Source: Ahaetulla prasina
Lineage: Eukaryota; Chordata; Lepidosauria; Squamata; Colubridae
Reading direction: 5' to 3'
Assembly (NCBI RefSeq): GCF_028640845.1
Contig: NC_080546.1
Span: 68,663,205 to 68,727,204 of the forward strand
DNA length: 64,000 nt
In this document: piece by piece, positions 21,149 through 33,806 of the stretch
Position numbering within the stretch: the first letter of the stretch is position 1
How the letters are laid out: each line of letters starts with the position of its first letter
Translations under genes and position numbers: made by a program
The notes under the pieces: model-generated
Told to the model about the DNA's origin: nothing
The model's input: the letters and a program-made list of their open reading frames with translations, nothing else
Database searches by the model: none

Positions 21149-22612
21149 CAGGGGTGAAATGCTCCCAGTTTGGACCGGATCGCCCAATCCGGTAGCGATG
21201 GTGGCAGGTGGTTTGGAGAACTGGTAGCAAAAATCCCTCCCCCCACCTGCTGCAGCTGAGCGCATGATCATCAGAGGGTTTTTTTTTACTTTTAAAAGCA
21301 TTTTTTTCTTCGGCCAAAAAAATGCTTTTAACAGTAAAAAAAAGCCTCTGATGATCACGCGGCTCAGCTGGGATCGTCAGAACCCTTTAAAAGCTTTTTT
21401 TTAACCTAGAGGCATGGCAAAAACTATGGACACATAATTACAAAATGACAATGTCTACAGCATATAAAGAGAACTTGTATAAGATGTTTTATAGGTGGCA
21501 TCTACCCCCGACAAGAATTGCCAGAATGTTCAAGGATAAATCTGAAAAATGTTAGAAGTGTCATCAGATACCTGGATCATACTACCATATGTGGTGGACA
21601 TGTGCTGAAACTAAAAGGTATTGGACTAAAATACACACATGGTTGGAAAAAATGATTAAAAAACATATAGACTTTAAGCCAGAATGTTTTTTATTGGGGA
21701 TTATAGCTGAAACATATAGTAGAGAAGTGAGATATCTGATGGTGAATGTTATAACAGCAGCTAGGATTGTGTTTGCTAAAAATGGGGAAAATGAGAAAAT
21801 ACCTTTGCAAGATGCAATTATTAGGAAAATAATGGAATGTGCAGAAATGAGTAAATTGACATTTGAAATCAGAGAACAAGACGATAAGCAATATTATAAG
21901 ATTTGGATTTATTTTATCAATGATTAGAAAGAAGGATATGATAGAAAAGTCTTGAGAAGTGTTACTGTTAAGAGAAACAATTGAATTAAATTGATTTAAG
22001 ATGATGGAATAAATGATGTTACTAGATGAAATACCAACTTGGGGAAACTTATATGAAATGAGAGAATGAAATGTTATAGCCATTGGTTAACTAAAAGATT
22101 AATTGAGTAAGATATTTGGAGAGATGTTAAATGGAGTTAACGGAAGATTAGAAATTAAGGATGTTTTTATGTTGAAATTGTACAAGAGATGCGTAACCAC
22201 CACTGATACACTGTAATTGAATATGCTTTTATGTTTGTTTTTTAAAAAATAAAGAAAATTTAAAAAAACTTTAAAAGCTTTTTTCCCCTCTGGTGAGCCC
22301 GGCTGAGTTGCCTGATCATCACAGGCTTTTAAAATCATATTTTTACAACCTCTTTGGCCAAAGAGGTTGTAGAAAAAATGTTTTTATAGGTTTTGACAAT
22401 CAGGCAACTCAGCTGGGATCATCAGAACCCTTTAAAAACTTTTTTCCTCTGGCGATCCCAGCTGAGTTGTCTGATCATCACAGGTTTTTAAAAGCATTTT
22501 TATACAACCTCGGCCAAAGAGGTTGTAGAAAAAATGCTTTTAAAAGTAAAAAAGAAAAAAAAGTTGGCCACATCCACAGAACTGGTAGTAACAAATTTTA
22601 CGTTTCACTCGG
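21149..22612. mobile_element. Hairpin-rich hAT-type element split by an L1
   Basis: Starts CAGGGGTGAAATGC and ends near TTTCACTCGG; the flanks CCTTGAAG at 21141-21148 and 22613-22620 are an exact 8-bp duplication. Inside are repeated hairpins of the form AAAAGCATTTTTT...AAAAAATGCTTTT and short GATCATCAGA/CAGCTGGGATCGTCAG blocks. No coding capacity. Relatives: 28030, 51798-52272, 53398-53604. Confidence 0.8.
21401..22268 (+). mobile_element. 5'-truncated L1 inserted in the hAT element
   Basis: Encodes the ORF2 C-terminus (FYRWHLPPTRIARMF.., CHQIPGSYYHMWWTC, VITAARIVFAKN; 21480-21925) and a short 3' UTR ending in AATAAAGAAAATT...A. The 16-bp sequence CTTTAAAAGCTTTTTT flanks it at 21385-21400 and 22269-22284, a perfect target duplication. 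It belongs to a different L1 subfamily from the copy at 14154. Confidence 0.88.
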
Positions 22613-25394
22613 CCTTGAAGTATTGTTTTTTTAACATCATTCAGAAGGTAGAAGAAAAAGTTGAACAGACAGAGAGAGTGGAAGTGGTTGATTACAGACT
22701 TACCTTAGCAGACAAAAGTCATGAGAGAATAGTAATATCACTTGAGATGGATAGGGCTCATTATTACCTGCAATTTCAGAATATTGAGGAAGAAAGGGGA
22801 GAAAATTTGGCAGAGATAATGACAGAGCTGCTGGTAAATGCTTTAGAAGTGAGCAAAGAAAAGATACTTGTTGAGATGGATGAAATATCTAGAGTTCACA
22901 TTAGATACAAGAAATAGAGGGGTACACTTGAGATTTATGAAAAAAGCAATAAAAGCAGAGATATTACAAAGAGCGAGAGATGACCCCTTAAAATATAAAG
23001 GGAAAGTAATAGTTTTAAAACAGATCCCCAAAAAGAGTAAAAGAAATAAGAAAGGAATATCAATTTCTGACAAGACAGCTAATTAAGAATGGAATAAATT
23101 TCAGATGGCTGATACCAGAGGGAATATTAGTGTCCTGGAAGTAACAAAGACATAGGTTGGATTCCATAGAAAAAGCAGAACAATTTTTTGAGCATTATTT
23201 TGTGCCACAAGAGAAAGGAGAGTAAGAGAGGAAAAAGAGGATAGACAACAAGAGGAAGCTATAGAAGAAAGAGAAATGCAACAAAAAGAAGATGAAAGAG
23301 AGTTGGAGGAAATAACAAAGAGAGAAGGAGCAAAGGCAAAAGACCAGAGAGATACAAGAATGAATGGAACAACAAAAGCCACCTATAAGTTAAACCATGG
23401 AAGAAGAAATAAAATTACTGTCAATAAATATAAAGTATTTGGCTATAAAGAGGAAAGGTCTTTTAGTAAATTAGAAAAATTAAAGTTGGATATAATTTGC
23501 CTACAAGAGGTTCATATTAAAAAAACAACATAAAAAATGTTGGGAAATTATATTCCTCTCTATCACAACATAAGAAGAGAGGAGTGGCTCTTTATTTAAA
23601 AGAAATAATACATGTTAAGCAAATTCTCATGGATGAAGAAGGGAGGATTTTGATTCATTTGTAATAATGAATCACAAACAGATACTTTTGGTAGCAATTT
23701 AAGCACCAAATATCAATCAAAAGGACTTTTACGGTAAACTTCATAAGAAAATAATGGAATTGGAGTTTGAAAATATATGTGTAGTAGGAGTTTTTAATGC
23801 AGTTGTGGACACAGAATTGGATTATAAAATTAGGAAAGTAAATTAGGAAAGTAAAAGTTAGGAAGACACTCCCAAAAGCTTTTCTTAAAATGGCAGAAGA
23901 ATTAGGCATTTGAGACCTATGGCGTGAGGTACATCCCAAGGAAAAGTAATATTCATTTTATTCAAATTGGCATATGTCTTGGTCAAGAATAGATACAATA
24001 TGGATGACAGCTAAATTAAGATCTAATGTACAAGAAATAGACATAGAAACAAATAATTGGGCAGACCATTATCCAATAAAAATTAAATGGAAAGGACAAA
24101 AAAGAAAATCAAAATGGATGCTGAATCAATCAATATTAAAAGACAAGGAATTTATTCAATCCATGGAAAAAGAATTAGACTTTTTTTTAAAGAGAAAAGA
24201 AGAGATCTCATTACAAAATGTATGGGACACAGCAAAGGCATACATTAGAGGTTTAGTCATAACTTACATGGGAAAGAAAATAAGACGCCAAATCAAAAGA
24301 TATTACAAGAAGAATATAAGAGGTTAGAGATGGAATTACAAAAAGAACCTCAAAAAAGAGTCTAAAAAATCAAATAGAATTAACAAAACATTAGTTGAAT
24401 TTAATAGATGAAGAATTAGCACAAAAAATTTAAAGCGCTAAACATTTTTTTTTGAAAATGCAAATAATCTAGGAAGTTGGCTGGCATATAAATTGAAAAA
24501 GGAGAAGGAAAAAACTGATATGCCAATTAATTGATGAGGAAGAAAACCTTTATCATCAAAAGGATAATAAAAAGAAAGCGATCCAAAACTATCATGAAAA
24601 ATTATACGATCAAGAAACAGTTTCAGAAGATAAAATAAAACAATATTTAGAAAAAGCAGAATTATCTAAAATACTTGAAACAGTGAAAGCCATGCTAGTG
24701 GAACGTATAACAATGATGAAATTAACAGAAGCAATTAAGAGACAAAAGAATGGCAAAACACCGGGCCCAGATGGTCTACCAGCAGAACTCTATAAAGACT
24801 TACAAAATATTTTAAGTATACCAATGTTGGAAGTGCTCAATGAAGTACTGCCTGAAGCGAAAGTACCGAATTCATGGATGGAAGCATATATTACTCTCTT
24901 ACTGAAAGAAGATTCAGACTTACAACAGATAAAAAATTACAGACCGATATCCTTATTGAATGCTAACTATAAAATATATGCTTCAATAATTGCAGAAAGA
25001 CTAAAAAGGTTCTTAAACCAATTTATACACTCAGATCAAAATGGATTTTTACCTAAGAGACAAAGACAATATGAGAATAATTTTAAATACAGTGGAGTAC
25101 TATGAAGCACATCCAGGGAAGCAAATGGTGTCGATTTTCCTAGATGCACAGAAAGCATTTGATAATATGAACTGGCAGTTTATGCTAGTACAATTAAAAG
25201 ATATGGATTTTGGGAGAGATTTATTAACATGATTAAGGTGATATATTATAAACAAACAGCAAAGGTTATGGTAAATGGAGATATGACAGAGAAGGCTAAC
25301 ATTAAAAAAGGTACTTGTCCCTTGTCCCCTCTATTATTCATATTGACACTGGAAGTATTAAATAGAAATTTTAGACAAGATGCAGAGATAAAAG

Positions 25395-25615
25395 TAGGGG
25401 TGAAATCCAGCAGGTTCTGATAGGTTCTGGAGAACTAGTAGCGGAAATTTTGAGTAGTTTGGAGAACCGGCAAATGTCCCCTCTGGCTGGTCCCAGAGTG
25501 GGGTGGGAATGGAAATTTTGCAGTATCCTTCCCCTGCCAAGACCACCAAGCCACACCACTCCCACCAAGCCATGCCCCACAGAACCGGTAGTAAAAAATT
25601 TGGATTTCACCACTG
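25395..25615. mobile_element. hAT-type MITE in the L1
   Basis: TAGGGGTGAAATCCAGC ... GGATTTCACCACTG. Flanks GATAAAAG and GAGAATAG share six of eight positions; the right flank has been altered by the next insertion. Internal 'ggttctggagaactagtag' and 'agaaccggtagtaaaaaat' are family hallmarks. Confidence 0.8.
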
Positions 25616-25803
25616 GAGAATAGAATAGAATAGAATTTTTCATTGGCCAAGTGTGATTGGACACACAACGAATATGTCTTGGTGCATACACTGTTGGTGT
25701 ACATAAAAGAAAAGATACATTCATCAAGAATCATAAGGTACAACACTTAATGAGAAAGTTTTAAGGATACCAGCAACAAGGTTACAGTCATACAGTCATA
25801 AAA
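25616..25803 (+). mobile_element. Snake-type CR1 (L3) 3' fragment with AATAG repeat
   Basis: Begins with three AATAG units, then TTTTTCATTGGCCAAGTGTG, ATTGGACACACAACG and a GTACATAAAAGAAAAGATAC stretch. I recognise this as the 3' part of the CR1 family that spreads AATAG microsatellites in snakes. It is recalled, not searched. Confidence 0.7.
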
Positions 25804-26447
25804 CATATGAAAATAAAAAAGGATAAATATATCTCATGCAAACTACAGGCATTTGCAGACAATCTAGTCTTCGTTTTGGAAGATCCATAAGAAACAGGGC
25901 TTAAATTAATAAATAAAATAGAGGACTATGGTGAAGTGGCAGGATTGAAAATAAATAAAGAGAAAACTAAGATATTAGTTAAAAATCTTAAAGATGGGCA
26001 GAAAAAAGAGTTAATGAAGAGAATAGATATTCAGATTACTAAGAAAGTGAAATACTTAGGGATTCACCTGAGAGCAAGATGTATAACTATTAAAGAAGAT
26101 AATTACTATAAACTGATGCAACAAATTAAAGCAGATCTGGAGAAAGAACAAACTAAATATTATATGACATGGGACTTATTTTATCAATGGTTAGATAATA
26201 AAAATGGAAGTTAGAAACAGGGAAACAAAAGAAAAAGATTAGTGAAATGAAGATATGTCAAGAGAGTGAAGCAAGTATTATGATTATTATGTTTAATATT
26301 ATCATTTTAATATTATAGAATTAATGTTAATGTAATGAATATTGTGTTGATTATCATTTAGAAAGATATTTGTACCCGGACCACACACTGTTTAATTGAA
26401 GATGGAATTATTATATTAAAAAATAAAAAAATTATAAAAAACCAAAC

Positions 26448-28020
26448 ATGTTCTTCAGAAGCCTTGTTATTTTAAGACACAGAATAGTTTTCTTTAGCTT
26501 GTGTATCACACCATCAAGCCACACTTTGTCACAAGCTGCAGTCAAATCAATAAAAGCCATGGAAGCTTTTAGTCCTTTCTGGAAATCAGCTTCAATGAAT
26601 GAAGTAAGAGCCAGAATTTGCTCGCAGCAGCTTCTCTTGGTGTGGAACCCAGCCTAAAAGTGAAAGGGTAACTCTATCAACATGTTGGTATATTCTGTAA
26701 TAAAGTAATCATTCCAGAAGTTTAAAGCAAATGCTCAACAGAACTATACAGCTTGTTGGATCATTGTGTGATTTTCCAGATTTTAGGATGGCAAGGATTT
26801 GGAATATCTTGAACTGACTGAGGATCTTTCCTGTGTTCAAAGCATTTATATAAAATTGTTGTAGCCATTGTTCTGGTATGTGGTCCTAAATGTTTAATAA
26901 ACCATGGGAACATCCCATCAGGCCCAGCAACCTTTACTTTGAGGCTTTTTATAGCTCTTTCCAACTCATATCCTGAGACTAAAGAAGTGAGTTTTCTATA
27001 ATTTATTAATTTTATTTACTTGTTTGTTGTTGTACAGTTTTTACAAAGTGTGAATCTAAAGGAATGTTGTCTGCATGATTCTTTATATGTAAAGCTATCT
27101 GAGATGATGATATTTGAGTTTTCTGAATAAGAATGGAGTTGCTGCTCCTATGTTTCCATAGTAGGGACCATGCTTTCCGGCTACTATAGGTGAAGTCTAA
27201 GCTTTCAGTTATTTCTATTCATCTTTCTATATGCTCACTGTTAATAGAGTATTGTATTTCTTCTCCCAGAGTGAGGTTACTTGTCCTTTGGTATTCTTCA
27301 TATAAGATTTTTGTAGTGTGGTTCCAGCAAGGAATGTATTCTAATTATACCAACAAGCTACATTAGCTGCTACAATTCTGTTGTTTTTTTACTGAAGAAG
27401 GAATCCACCGTATATTAGAATCACTTCTTTGGTGTATTGCTCCTGGTTTCCTTTCCTGAAATTCCACTTTGGTATCTGGGTTGATCTTATGAGAGGTAAT
27501 TGTAGTCCTAGAATAATTATGACTATCATTAAGCATTTGGGAATTCCGATAGGATGTTCCTTGTATAGTGGATGGGGATTTTTAAGTTGTCTGTGGTTAC
27601 TTGGCAAAGATCTGAGTTTGTTTCATTCTGCCATCCTGCAGAATGGAAGCTTTTCAGATCTTTAGTATCTTAAGCTAGGTGAAGCTCATTTTGCTCTGTC
27701 CAGTTTGCTGATATTTCCCCATTCTTATTATTGTTGTTATAACCTCAGTTAGCATGGTGACTGTTAAAATCACCTATATATACTCCTTGATGGTTGGCAG
27801 TGGTGGGTTAGGCAACTTAATGCCAGGAGGTTTGTAAATCGCCATTACTGTTATTTCTGATATTTCAATAATGAATTAATTGCTGCCTCTGTAGTTTTTA
27901 ACCGTGAAGGATGCAATATCCAGCTTGGTGACCGTGTGTATAGATTTTTAGTCACTCTGTTAAAACAGGACATTGCCTGGGATGTACCGTCATGGAGGTA
28001 GTCTATATTTCATTCATAAG
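26448..28020 (-). pseudogene. Jockey/I-type LINE relic
   Basis: The minus strand gives endonuclease DFNSHHAN-GY (complement near 27735-27770), then RT start ERAIKSLKVKVAGPDGMFPW with IKHLGPHT (26964 downward), then a K-SCCEQILALTSFIEADFQKGLKASMAFIDLTAACDKVW-type region split here into short frames (26650-26500). It has many stops. The family is neither L1, CR1, L2 nor BovB; I leave it unassigned within the jockey/I group. Confidence 0.65.
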
Positions 28021-28029
28021 GCTGTCAAT

Positions 28030-28160
28030 CAGGGGTGAAATGCTACCAGTTTGGGCCAGTTCACCTGAGCGACGTGCGATCATCGGAACTATTTTTTAAA
28101 CTTTTTTAGCATTTTTAAAAAAATGCTTTAAAAAGAAGCAGCTTTTGGCAGTGATGTCAT
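28030..28160. mobile_element. Hairpin-rich hAT-type element, left part
   Basis: CAGGGGTGAAATGCTACCAG start, then ACGTGCGATCATCGG and the hairpin TTTTTTAGCATTTTT...AAAAATGCTTT. The right end is not seen. Confidence 0.65.
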
Positions 28161-28654
28161 GAGAATGAGCGGGGCTCCACTTGTCTGTGCCTGATTTTCT
28201 GTGTTTTTGAGGCTTTTTTTTTGGAAGGTTGGATCTTGGAGGGATTGGCAACATGGAGGGGTTTCTTTGGAGCATGAATGGGAAGCAGTGCAAGCTCCGT
28301 TCAGCGAGAGGAACCCTCTGGATATACATGGAAGAAATCTGCTAGAGAATGGCAGATCCAAAGGCATGATGGCCCGATGATTTGCACAGGGAGAGAACAA
28401 TGGAAAGCAGTTTAAAGAACTGGAGAGAGGAAAATAAAAGTGATAGAAAGGAAAAACTCTCAGGGATCATAAAATGACTTGAGACAGAAGTGGCAGAGTG
28501 AGACTCCAAGAGGGAACTTGAGTGGCAATGCAGCGGTGGGAGCAGAGATCGAGAGCTCTCAAAAAGGAAAAGAATTTAGCACATGAGCAGAGCAAATGAA
28601 TGGTTTGTGGCTAGATTGCTATACTACTGGTACTAGAAAGAAACTTCTAACTTT
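28161..28654. other. No recognised feature
   Basis: Moderately GC-rich sequence of unclear origin after the MITE fragment; no motif or terminal repeat found. It may be further internal sequence of the same element. Confidence 0.4.
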
Positions 28655-29060
28655 TGAGATTTTTATTTTTTATTTTTTGTCACAACAGTATATACAATCA
28701 TCAACATAAAATAACTCATCATGAGAGAAAAGTATATATACGTAAAAGTATAAGTAAAAGTATGCATATAATATTATAATGAAGAAAACAATAGGACAGG
28801 AACGGTAGGCACTTTTTTGCTCTTATGGCACGCCCCTTATGTCCTCTTAGGAATGGGGTGAGGTCAATAGTAGACAGTTTTTGGTTGAAGATTGTTTCCT
28901 GGGGAAAAAAAGAAAGTGTTGTTTTTGTTAGTTTTGTTGGAGGTGACTGATTAGAACTTGCACTACTGACAACAGAGGTGACTGTGCAGTTTTGAATAGA
29001 GAAGACATCTTGTAGGACTTTGAGAGAGGAAAAAAAGAGTAAAATAGAAGATACTATGAA
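28655..29060 (-). mobile_element. Snake-type CR1 3' end
   Basis: Shares TTTTGTCACAACA, AACAATAGGACAGGAACGGT and CACCCCTTATG-like blocks with 62968-63340. On the minus strand it is a LINE 3' UTR; some coding sequence may lie at the right. Family from recall. Confidence 0.65.
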
Positions 29061-29640
29061 CTCAGATATGGACATATATTTGTCAAAAGAAATTTTGAAG
29101 AAATTTTGGTGTCAGTAAAAAAAATTAATCGAAGAAAAGATTAAAAAGTAATAATTAAGACATATATATTAATATATTTATAACTATATCTTACTGAAGT
29201 ATTTATAAAGTATTTATAATTATATATTTATACATAGTTACTGAAATATTTGTAATTTATAATTGATAGTTATTTACATTAGCTGCTGTTTACTTTTATA
29301 CTTTGATACTGATAGATATATTTAGTTTTATATACTAACATATTTGCATTGAATTGTAAGACAAATAGATAATATTGGAGAGTATTGGGACATTAAGTTA
29401 GAAATACAACGATTGAATATAATTATAGGTTCCCTTTATATAATACTTATATAGCAGAGTAATATATATACACAATTTTATTTAAGGCTGAAAATTGTAA
29501 CTGAATTGTAGAAAAAAAGTATATTTAAGAATTATTTGTCATTATCTATTTATATATTTAATTATTAATAACCATTAATTAAATAATAATTATCTATTGA
29601 TTAACTAACTTAGAAATTGGCATTGAATCAATCAAGGATT
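29061..29640. other. Very AT-rich stretch
   Basis: TTTATA/TATTTA-rich, no coding motif. It may be the 5' UTR of the following L1 or unique intron sequence. Confidence 0.5.
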
Positions 29641-31389
29641 ATATTAAGAGATTAGTGGGAGAGATTTTAAAAATTGTATGGAAAGAATTTAGAGTAATTA
29701 AGGAGGGATAGAGATTGAAAGAGAGGAATAGAATAGGAAATACGGTTGAGCATATGGTACTGTGGAAAAACTTTTTAAAAAATATTAAAATGATAAGCAC
29801 AACTACCACAGTCACTAAAATAGGGGGGAAAATAACCAATAACAGCTTCCCCCTCAGGATCAAAAATCTGCAGAAGCTGTGTTGGGAGGTGAAAAATTTG
29901 GCGTTAATGTTAATCTACAAAATATGCAGTCAATCCCACTGGCAATACAGGAAACAATGCTAAGAATACAAGAGGTCATGACAAACAACCATGAAGAAAT
30001 TAAGAATGATGCAAGAGAAGTAAAGGGAGGAGATAAGAAGGCTAGACAATAAAATCGGTACAATGCAAGAGATGATAAAAACAAAAGATAAAGTTGGTAG
30101 AGGTTAAAACGGAACATATGGGAAAAAAATTAGACATGGCAAGAAATAAAATGGCGGCAGAAGATAGGGAACTAGAAGAAGCTATAATAAATCTGGAAAT
30201 GGAAAAATTGATGTTCTACCTCCATTTTTAAAATGTCTTGGAAAGCAAAGAAGAAGCTATCCCCAAATTAATGGCTGAACTCCTAGTGGACATACTACTA
30301 AAAAGCAAACAAGAACTGGAAACTGGAAACAAGAACATACAAATTATGCACGGAAGAATAAACTTCTGAGAAAAGTCCATGTTAAATTTGTGAGGAAAAA
30401 AAAAAAAGAGATGAATTATACAGTAAAACAAGAGAAAAACCCCTGACATATAAAGGAAAAGAAATCATAGTGCTGAAACAGATTCCAAAAAGAATAAGAG
30501 AGCAAAGATGAAGCTACCACTTCCTCTCCACACAGTTGTTGAAATATAGTGAGGTTCCAGAGGGGATGTTGATAACATGGCAGGAGAAGAAATTCCAGAT
30601 CAATTCCTTGGAAAAGACTCAGGAATTTTATGATCACTACATAAGCGGGGAAGATGAACAGTATAATAGGGAGGAAGGAGAAAGTAAAAGCCAGGAAGAT
30701 CAGTTACTGGAGGAAAAAATTATGGAACAAGAAACAAGAGAACAGAAGGAAGTAGAGCATCAGGTGAGAGAAAGAGCCAGAACTAGAGTGCAGACTGAGA
30801 ACATAGCAAGGAAAGGACCAAGACCAATAGATAAATAACAAGATGGAGAATGAAATTAAGATGCTATCATTAAATATAAATGGCATCAACTCATCAATTA
30901 AGCGTAAACAGATATTATCAAGATTACAAAAAGAAAAGATGGATATCATTTGCCTCCAGGAGGTACACATTAGAGAAAAACACAGTGATCTTATAAAATG
31001 TCCTAAATTAGGAGAACTACATTCACACTGGCTGTCAGGCTGCCTCTGATTATATCTAGGAAAGAATACACCTTGACTTCATTTGCAAATAAAGAAAAGT
31101 ACTTTTACTAGGTACATCTGGACAGCAGCAGTGTAAGTTGAATCTGAGACAAAATATGGCTGACATTCCAAACCCCCGCGGTTACTCCCTCCTCTTCCCA
31201 AAAGGTCATCAGGTCTGGTCCAATGCCAGCTCCTTCTCGGGGCCCCATGGTAATCTTCTTCCGCAGGTCTTTTGCTGTCAGTCAAATCAGGAATGCAATG
31301 TCCGTTGAGATTTCCCGCTCAAACATTCCTGTTGAATTCAAAGCATTAATCTCCCCTCCCCCCTTAATTATGTCAGACCGACACTCTTA

Positions 31390-32218
31390 ACATAACATAA
31401 CAACAGAGTTGGAAGGGACCTTGGAGGCCTTCTAGTCCAACCCCCTGCCTAGGCAGGAACCCTACACCATCTCAGTCAGATGGTTATCCAACATTTTCTT
31501 AAAAATTTCCAGTGTTGGAGCATTCACAACTTCTGCAGGCAAGTCGTTCCACTTATTAATTGTTCTAACTGTCAGGAAATTTCTCCTTAGTTCTAAGTTG
31601 CTTCTTTCTTTGATCAGTTTCCACCCATTGCTTCTTGTTCTACCCTCAGGTGCTTTGGAGAACAGCCCGACTCCCTCTTCTTTGTGGCAACCCCTGAGAT
31701 ATTGGAACACAGCTATCATGTCTCCCCTAGTCCTTCTTTTTATTAAACTAGACATACCCAGTTCCTGCAACCGTTCTTCATATGTTTTAGCCTCCAGTCC
31801 TCTAATCATCTTTGTTGCTCTTCTCTGCACTCTTTCTAGAGTCTCAACATCTTTTTTACATCGTGGCGACCAAAACTGGATGCAATATTCCAAGTGTGGC
31901 CTTACCAAGGCATTATAAAGTGGCACTAACACTTCACGTGATCTTGATTTTATCCCTCTGTTTATGCAGCCCAGAACTGTGTTGGCTTTTTTAGCAGCTG
32001 CTGCACACTGCTGGCTCATATCTAAATGGTTATCCACTAGGACTCCAAGATCCCTCTCATAGGTAGTACTATTGAGCAAGGTACCACATATACGGTACTG
32101 GTGCATTTTGTTTTTTTTGCCTAAATGTAGAATCTTACTTTTTTCACTGTTGAATTTCATTTTGTTAGATAGCACCCAATGTTCAAGTTTGTCAAGATCT
32201 TTCTGTAATTTGAGCCTA
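31390..32218 (-). mobile_element. CR1 LINE 3' fragment, young, within the LTR
   Basis: Flanked by the 5-bp duplication TCTTA (31385-31389 and 32219-32223). The end holds the CR1 3' UTR followed by an ATAAC-type tail (complement of 'aacataacataac'). Confidence 0.88.
31462..32175 (-). pseudogene. CR1 reverse transcriptase C-terminus, 237 uninterrupted codons
   Basis: Reads [88 protein letters not shown] and NLELRRNFLTVRTINKWNDL, ending just after the DNHL motif. This is the thumb and C-terminal half of CR1 RT, after the YADD site, which is lost with the 5' part. The lack of any stop shows a recent insertion. No function without the rest of the protein. Confidence 0.88.
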
Positions 32219-33806
32219 TCTTATGGAGTGTTGGCTATTTCTTAAAGGGCCCTCTCTCCTTACACTGAATCTAAGAGCTATTTACATTACAAAATAAATC
32301 CCATGCTATCTACCAACTGAATATAAAGAGTACAACGAGATATGAAGATTGGAGTGAAGGCTGACACTGGCACAAAATAAAAAAAGAGGGATTGCTGTAT
32401 ATATAAAAAATTGGCTAAACTGTAGGAAAACATTTAGTGATAAAGATGGAAGAATTTTAACAACAGCAATAAATACAAATTCAAGAAAATCCTTTTAGTG
32501 ATAATCTTCACACCAAACACAAAACAAGAAAAATTCTATAACAAATTACATAGGAAAATAACAGAATTTAAGGGTGAAAATATTTGCATAATAGGGAACT
32601 TCAGTGGAGTGATAGATAATAAATTGGACTATATGACAGAGAAGAAACAAATATAAAAAATGGAAATTACCAAATATGTTCTTAGAGATGGTAAAAGAGT
32701 TTAATTTAAGAGACTAGTGGAGTCAACTGAACCCAGAGAAAAAACAATACACCTTTTTCTCCCACCCACACAATTCTTGGTCATGCATAGATATGGCTTG
32801 GATGAATCCAGAATTGATTAACAATTTAGAAGAGATAGATATAATGCCAAATACCTGGGTGGACCATAGTCCCTTAATATTAAAATGGAAAGGTGGGGGG
32901 GGGAAGGAGATGGACTTTAATCAAAAAATTATAGAAGAAAAACCTTACATACAGTCAATGGAAAGTGAATTAAAAATTTTCTTCAAGGAAAATAGGAATG
33001 AATATACAACACCACAGAACTTATGGGATACTGCCAAAGCATATATGAGGGGGATAACTATAGTGTACGTGGCAAGGAGAAATAAAGAGAAAAGGGAACA
33101 ACAAACGCCAGTATTGGAAAAACTTAAAAAAATAGAAATAGCCCTACAGAAAGAACCCCAGAATAAGAAAATTATAGAGGAAAGAGAGTTAATGAAACAT
33201 AAAATTAATATATTACAACAGGAGGAAATGATACAGAATATAAAATTGGCAAAACAAAATTATTTTGAAACAGCGAACAAACCAGGAAGATGTTTAGCCC
33301 ACAAACTGAAAAAAGCTAAAAAATTGATACAACATTTATAAGATGAACAAGGAAATTTGCGTTACAAGATTGATGGGAAAAAACATTATTAAAAAATATT
33401 TTCACACGCTATATAGTCAAGAAAATATTGCAGAAGAAAACATAAAATATTTACAGGAGAGAAATTTGCCTAATATATCAGAGGAAGTTAGGGAAATGTT
33501 GAATGACAAAACAACTCTAACAGAATTGAAAGAGGCAATCAAAAAACAAAAAAACAATAAAACACCAGGGCCAGATGGAATTCTGGCAGAACTATATAAA
33601 AATTTTAGGAATCTTTAGAAGAAATTATGTTGGAAATATACAATGAGGTATTAGCCAAAATGCCAAACTTGTGGACGGAGGCATATATAACATTAATCCC
33701 AAAAGAAAGCGCAGACAATCAACATATCCAAAATTATAGGCCAATCGTGCTGTTAAATGTCGACTATAAAATCCTGGCAACAATAATGGCAGAAAGACTA
33801 AAAATA

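Larger units (their letters stand above)
22621..26440 (+). mobile_element. L1 LINE, second subfamily, decayed
   Basis: ORF1 pieces (coiled coil, HYYLQFQNIEEERGENLAEI, VIVLKQIPKKSKR) run to about 23380; ORF2 pieces include LDIICLQEVHIK (23490), RIDTIWM and DHYPIKIKW (endonuclease end), TPGPDGLPAELYK (24760), NYRPISLLNANYKI, FLDAQKAFDNMNW (25140), PLSPLLFILTLEVL and LQAFADNLVF (25850; catalytic FADD reads FADN). The 3' UTR ends in an A-rich tail near 26430. Two later elements interrupt it at 25395-25803. The region between RT and the C-terminus is deleted. Unfit for translation. Confidence 0.88.
31033..32264 (-). mobile_element. Probable solo LTR with a CR1 inside
   Basis: On the minus strand it starts TGTAAGGAGAGAGGGCCC and ends CAGAGGCAGCCTGACA, with AAAAGTACTTTTCTTTATTTG (polyadenylation-like) about 80 bp before the end. 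Flanks CTGGC and CTGAA share three of five bases. Without the CR1 the LTR is about 400 bp. No internal retroviral or Gypsy coding sequence is present. Confidence 0.55.
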
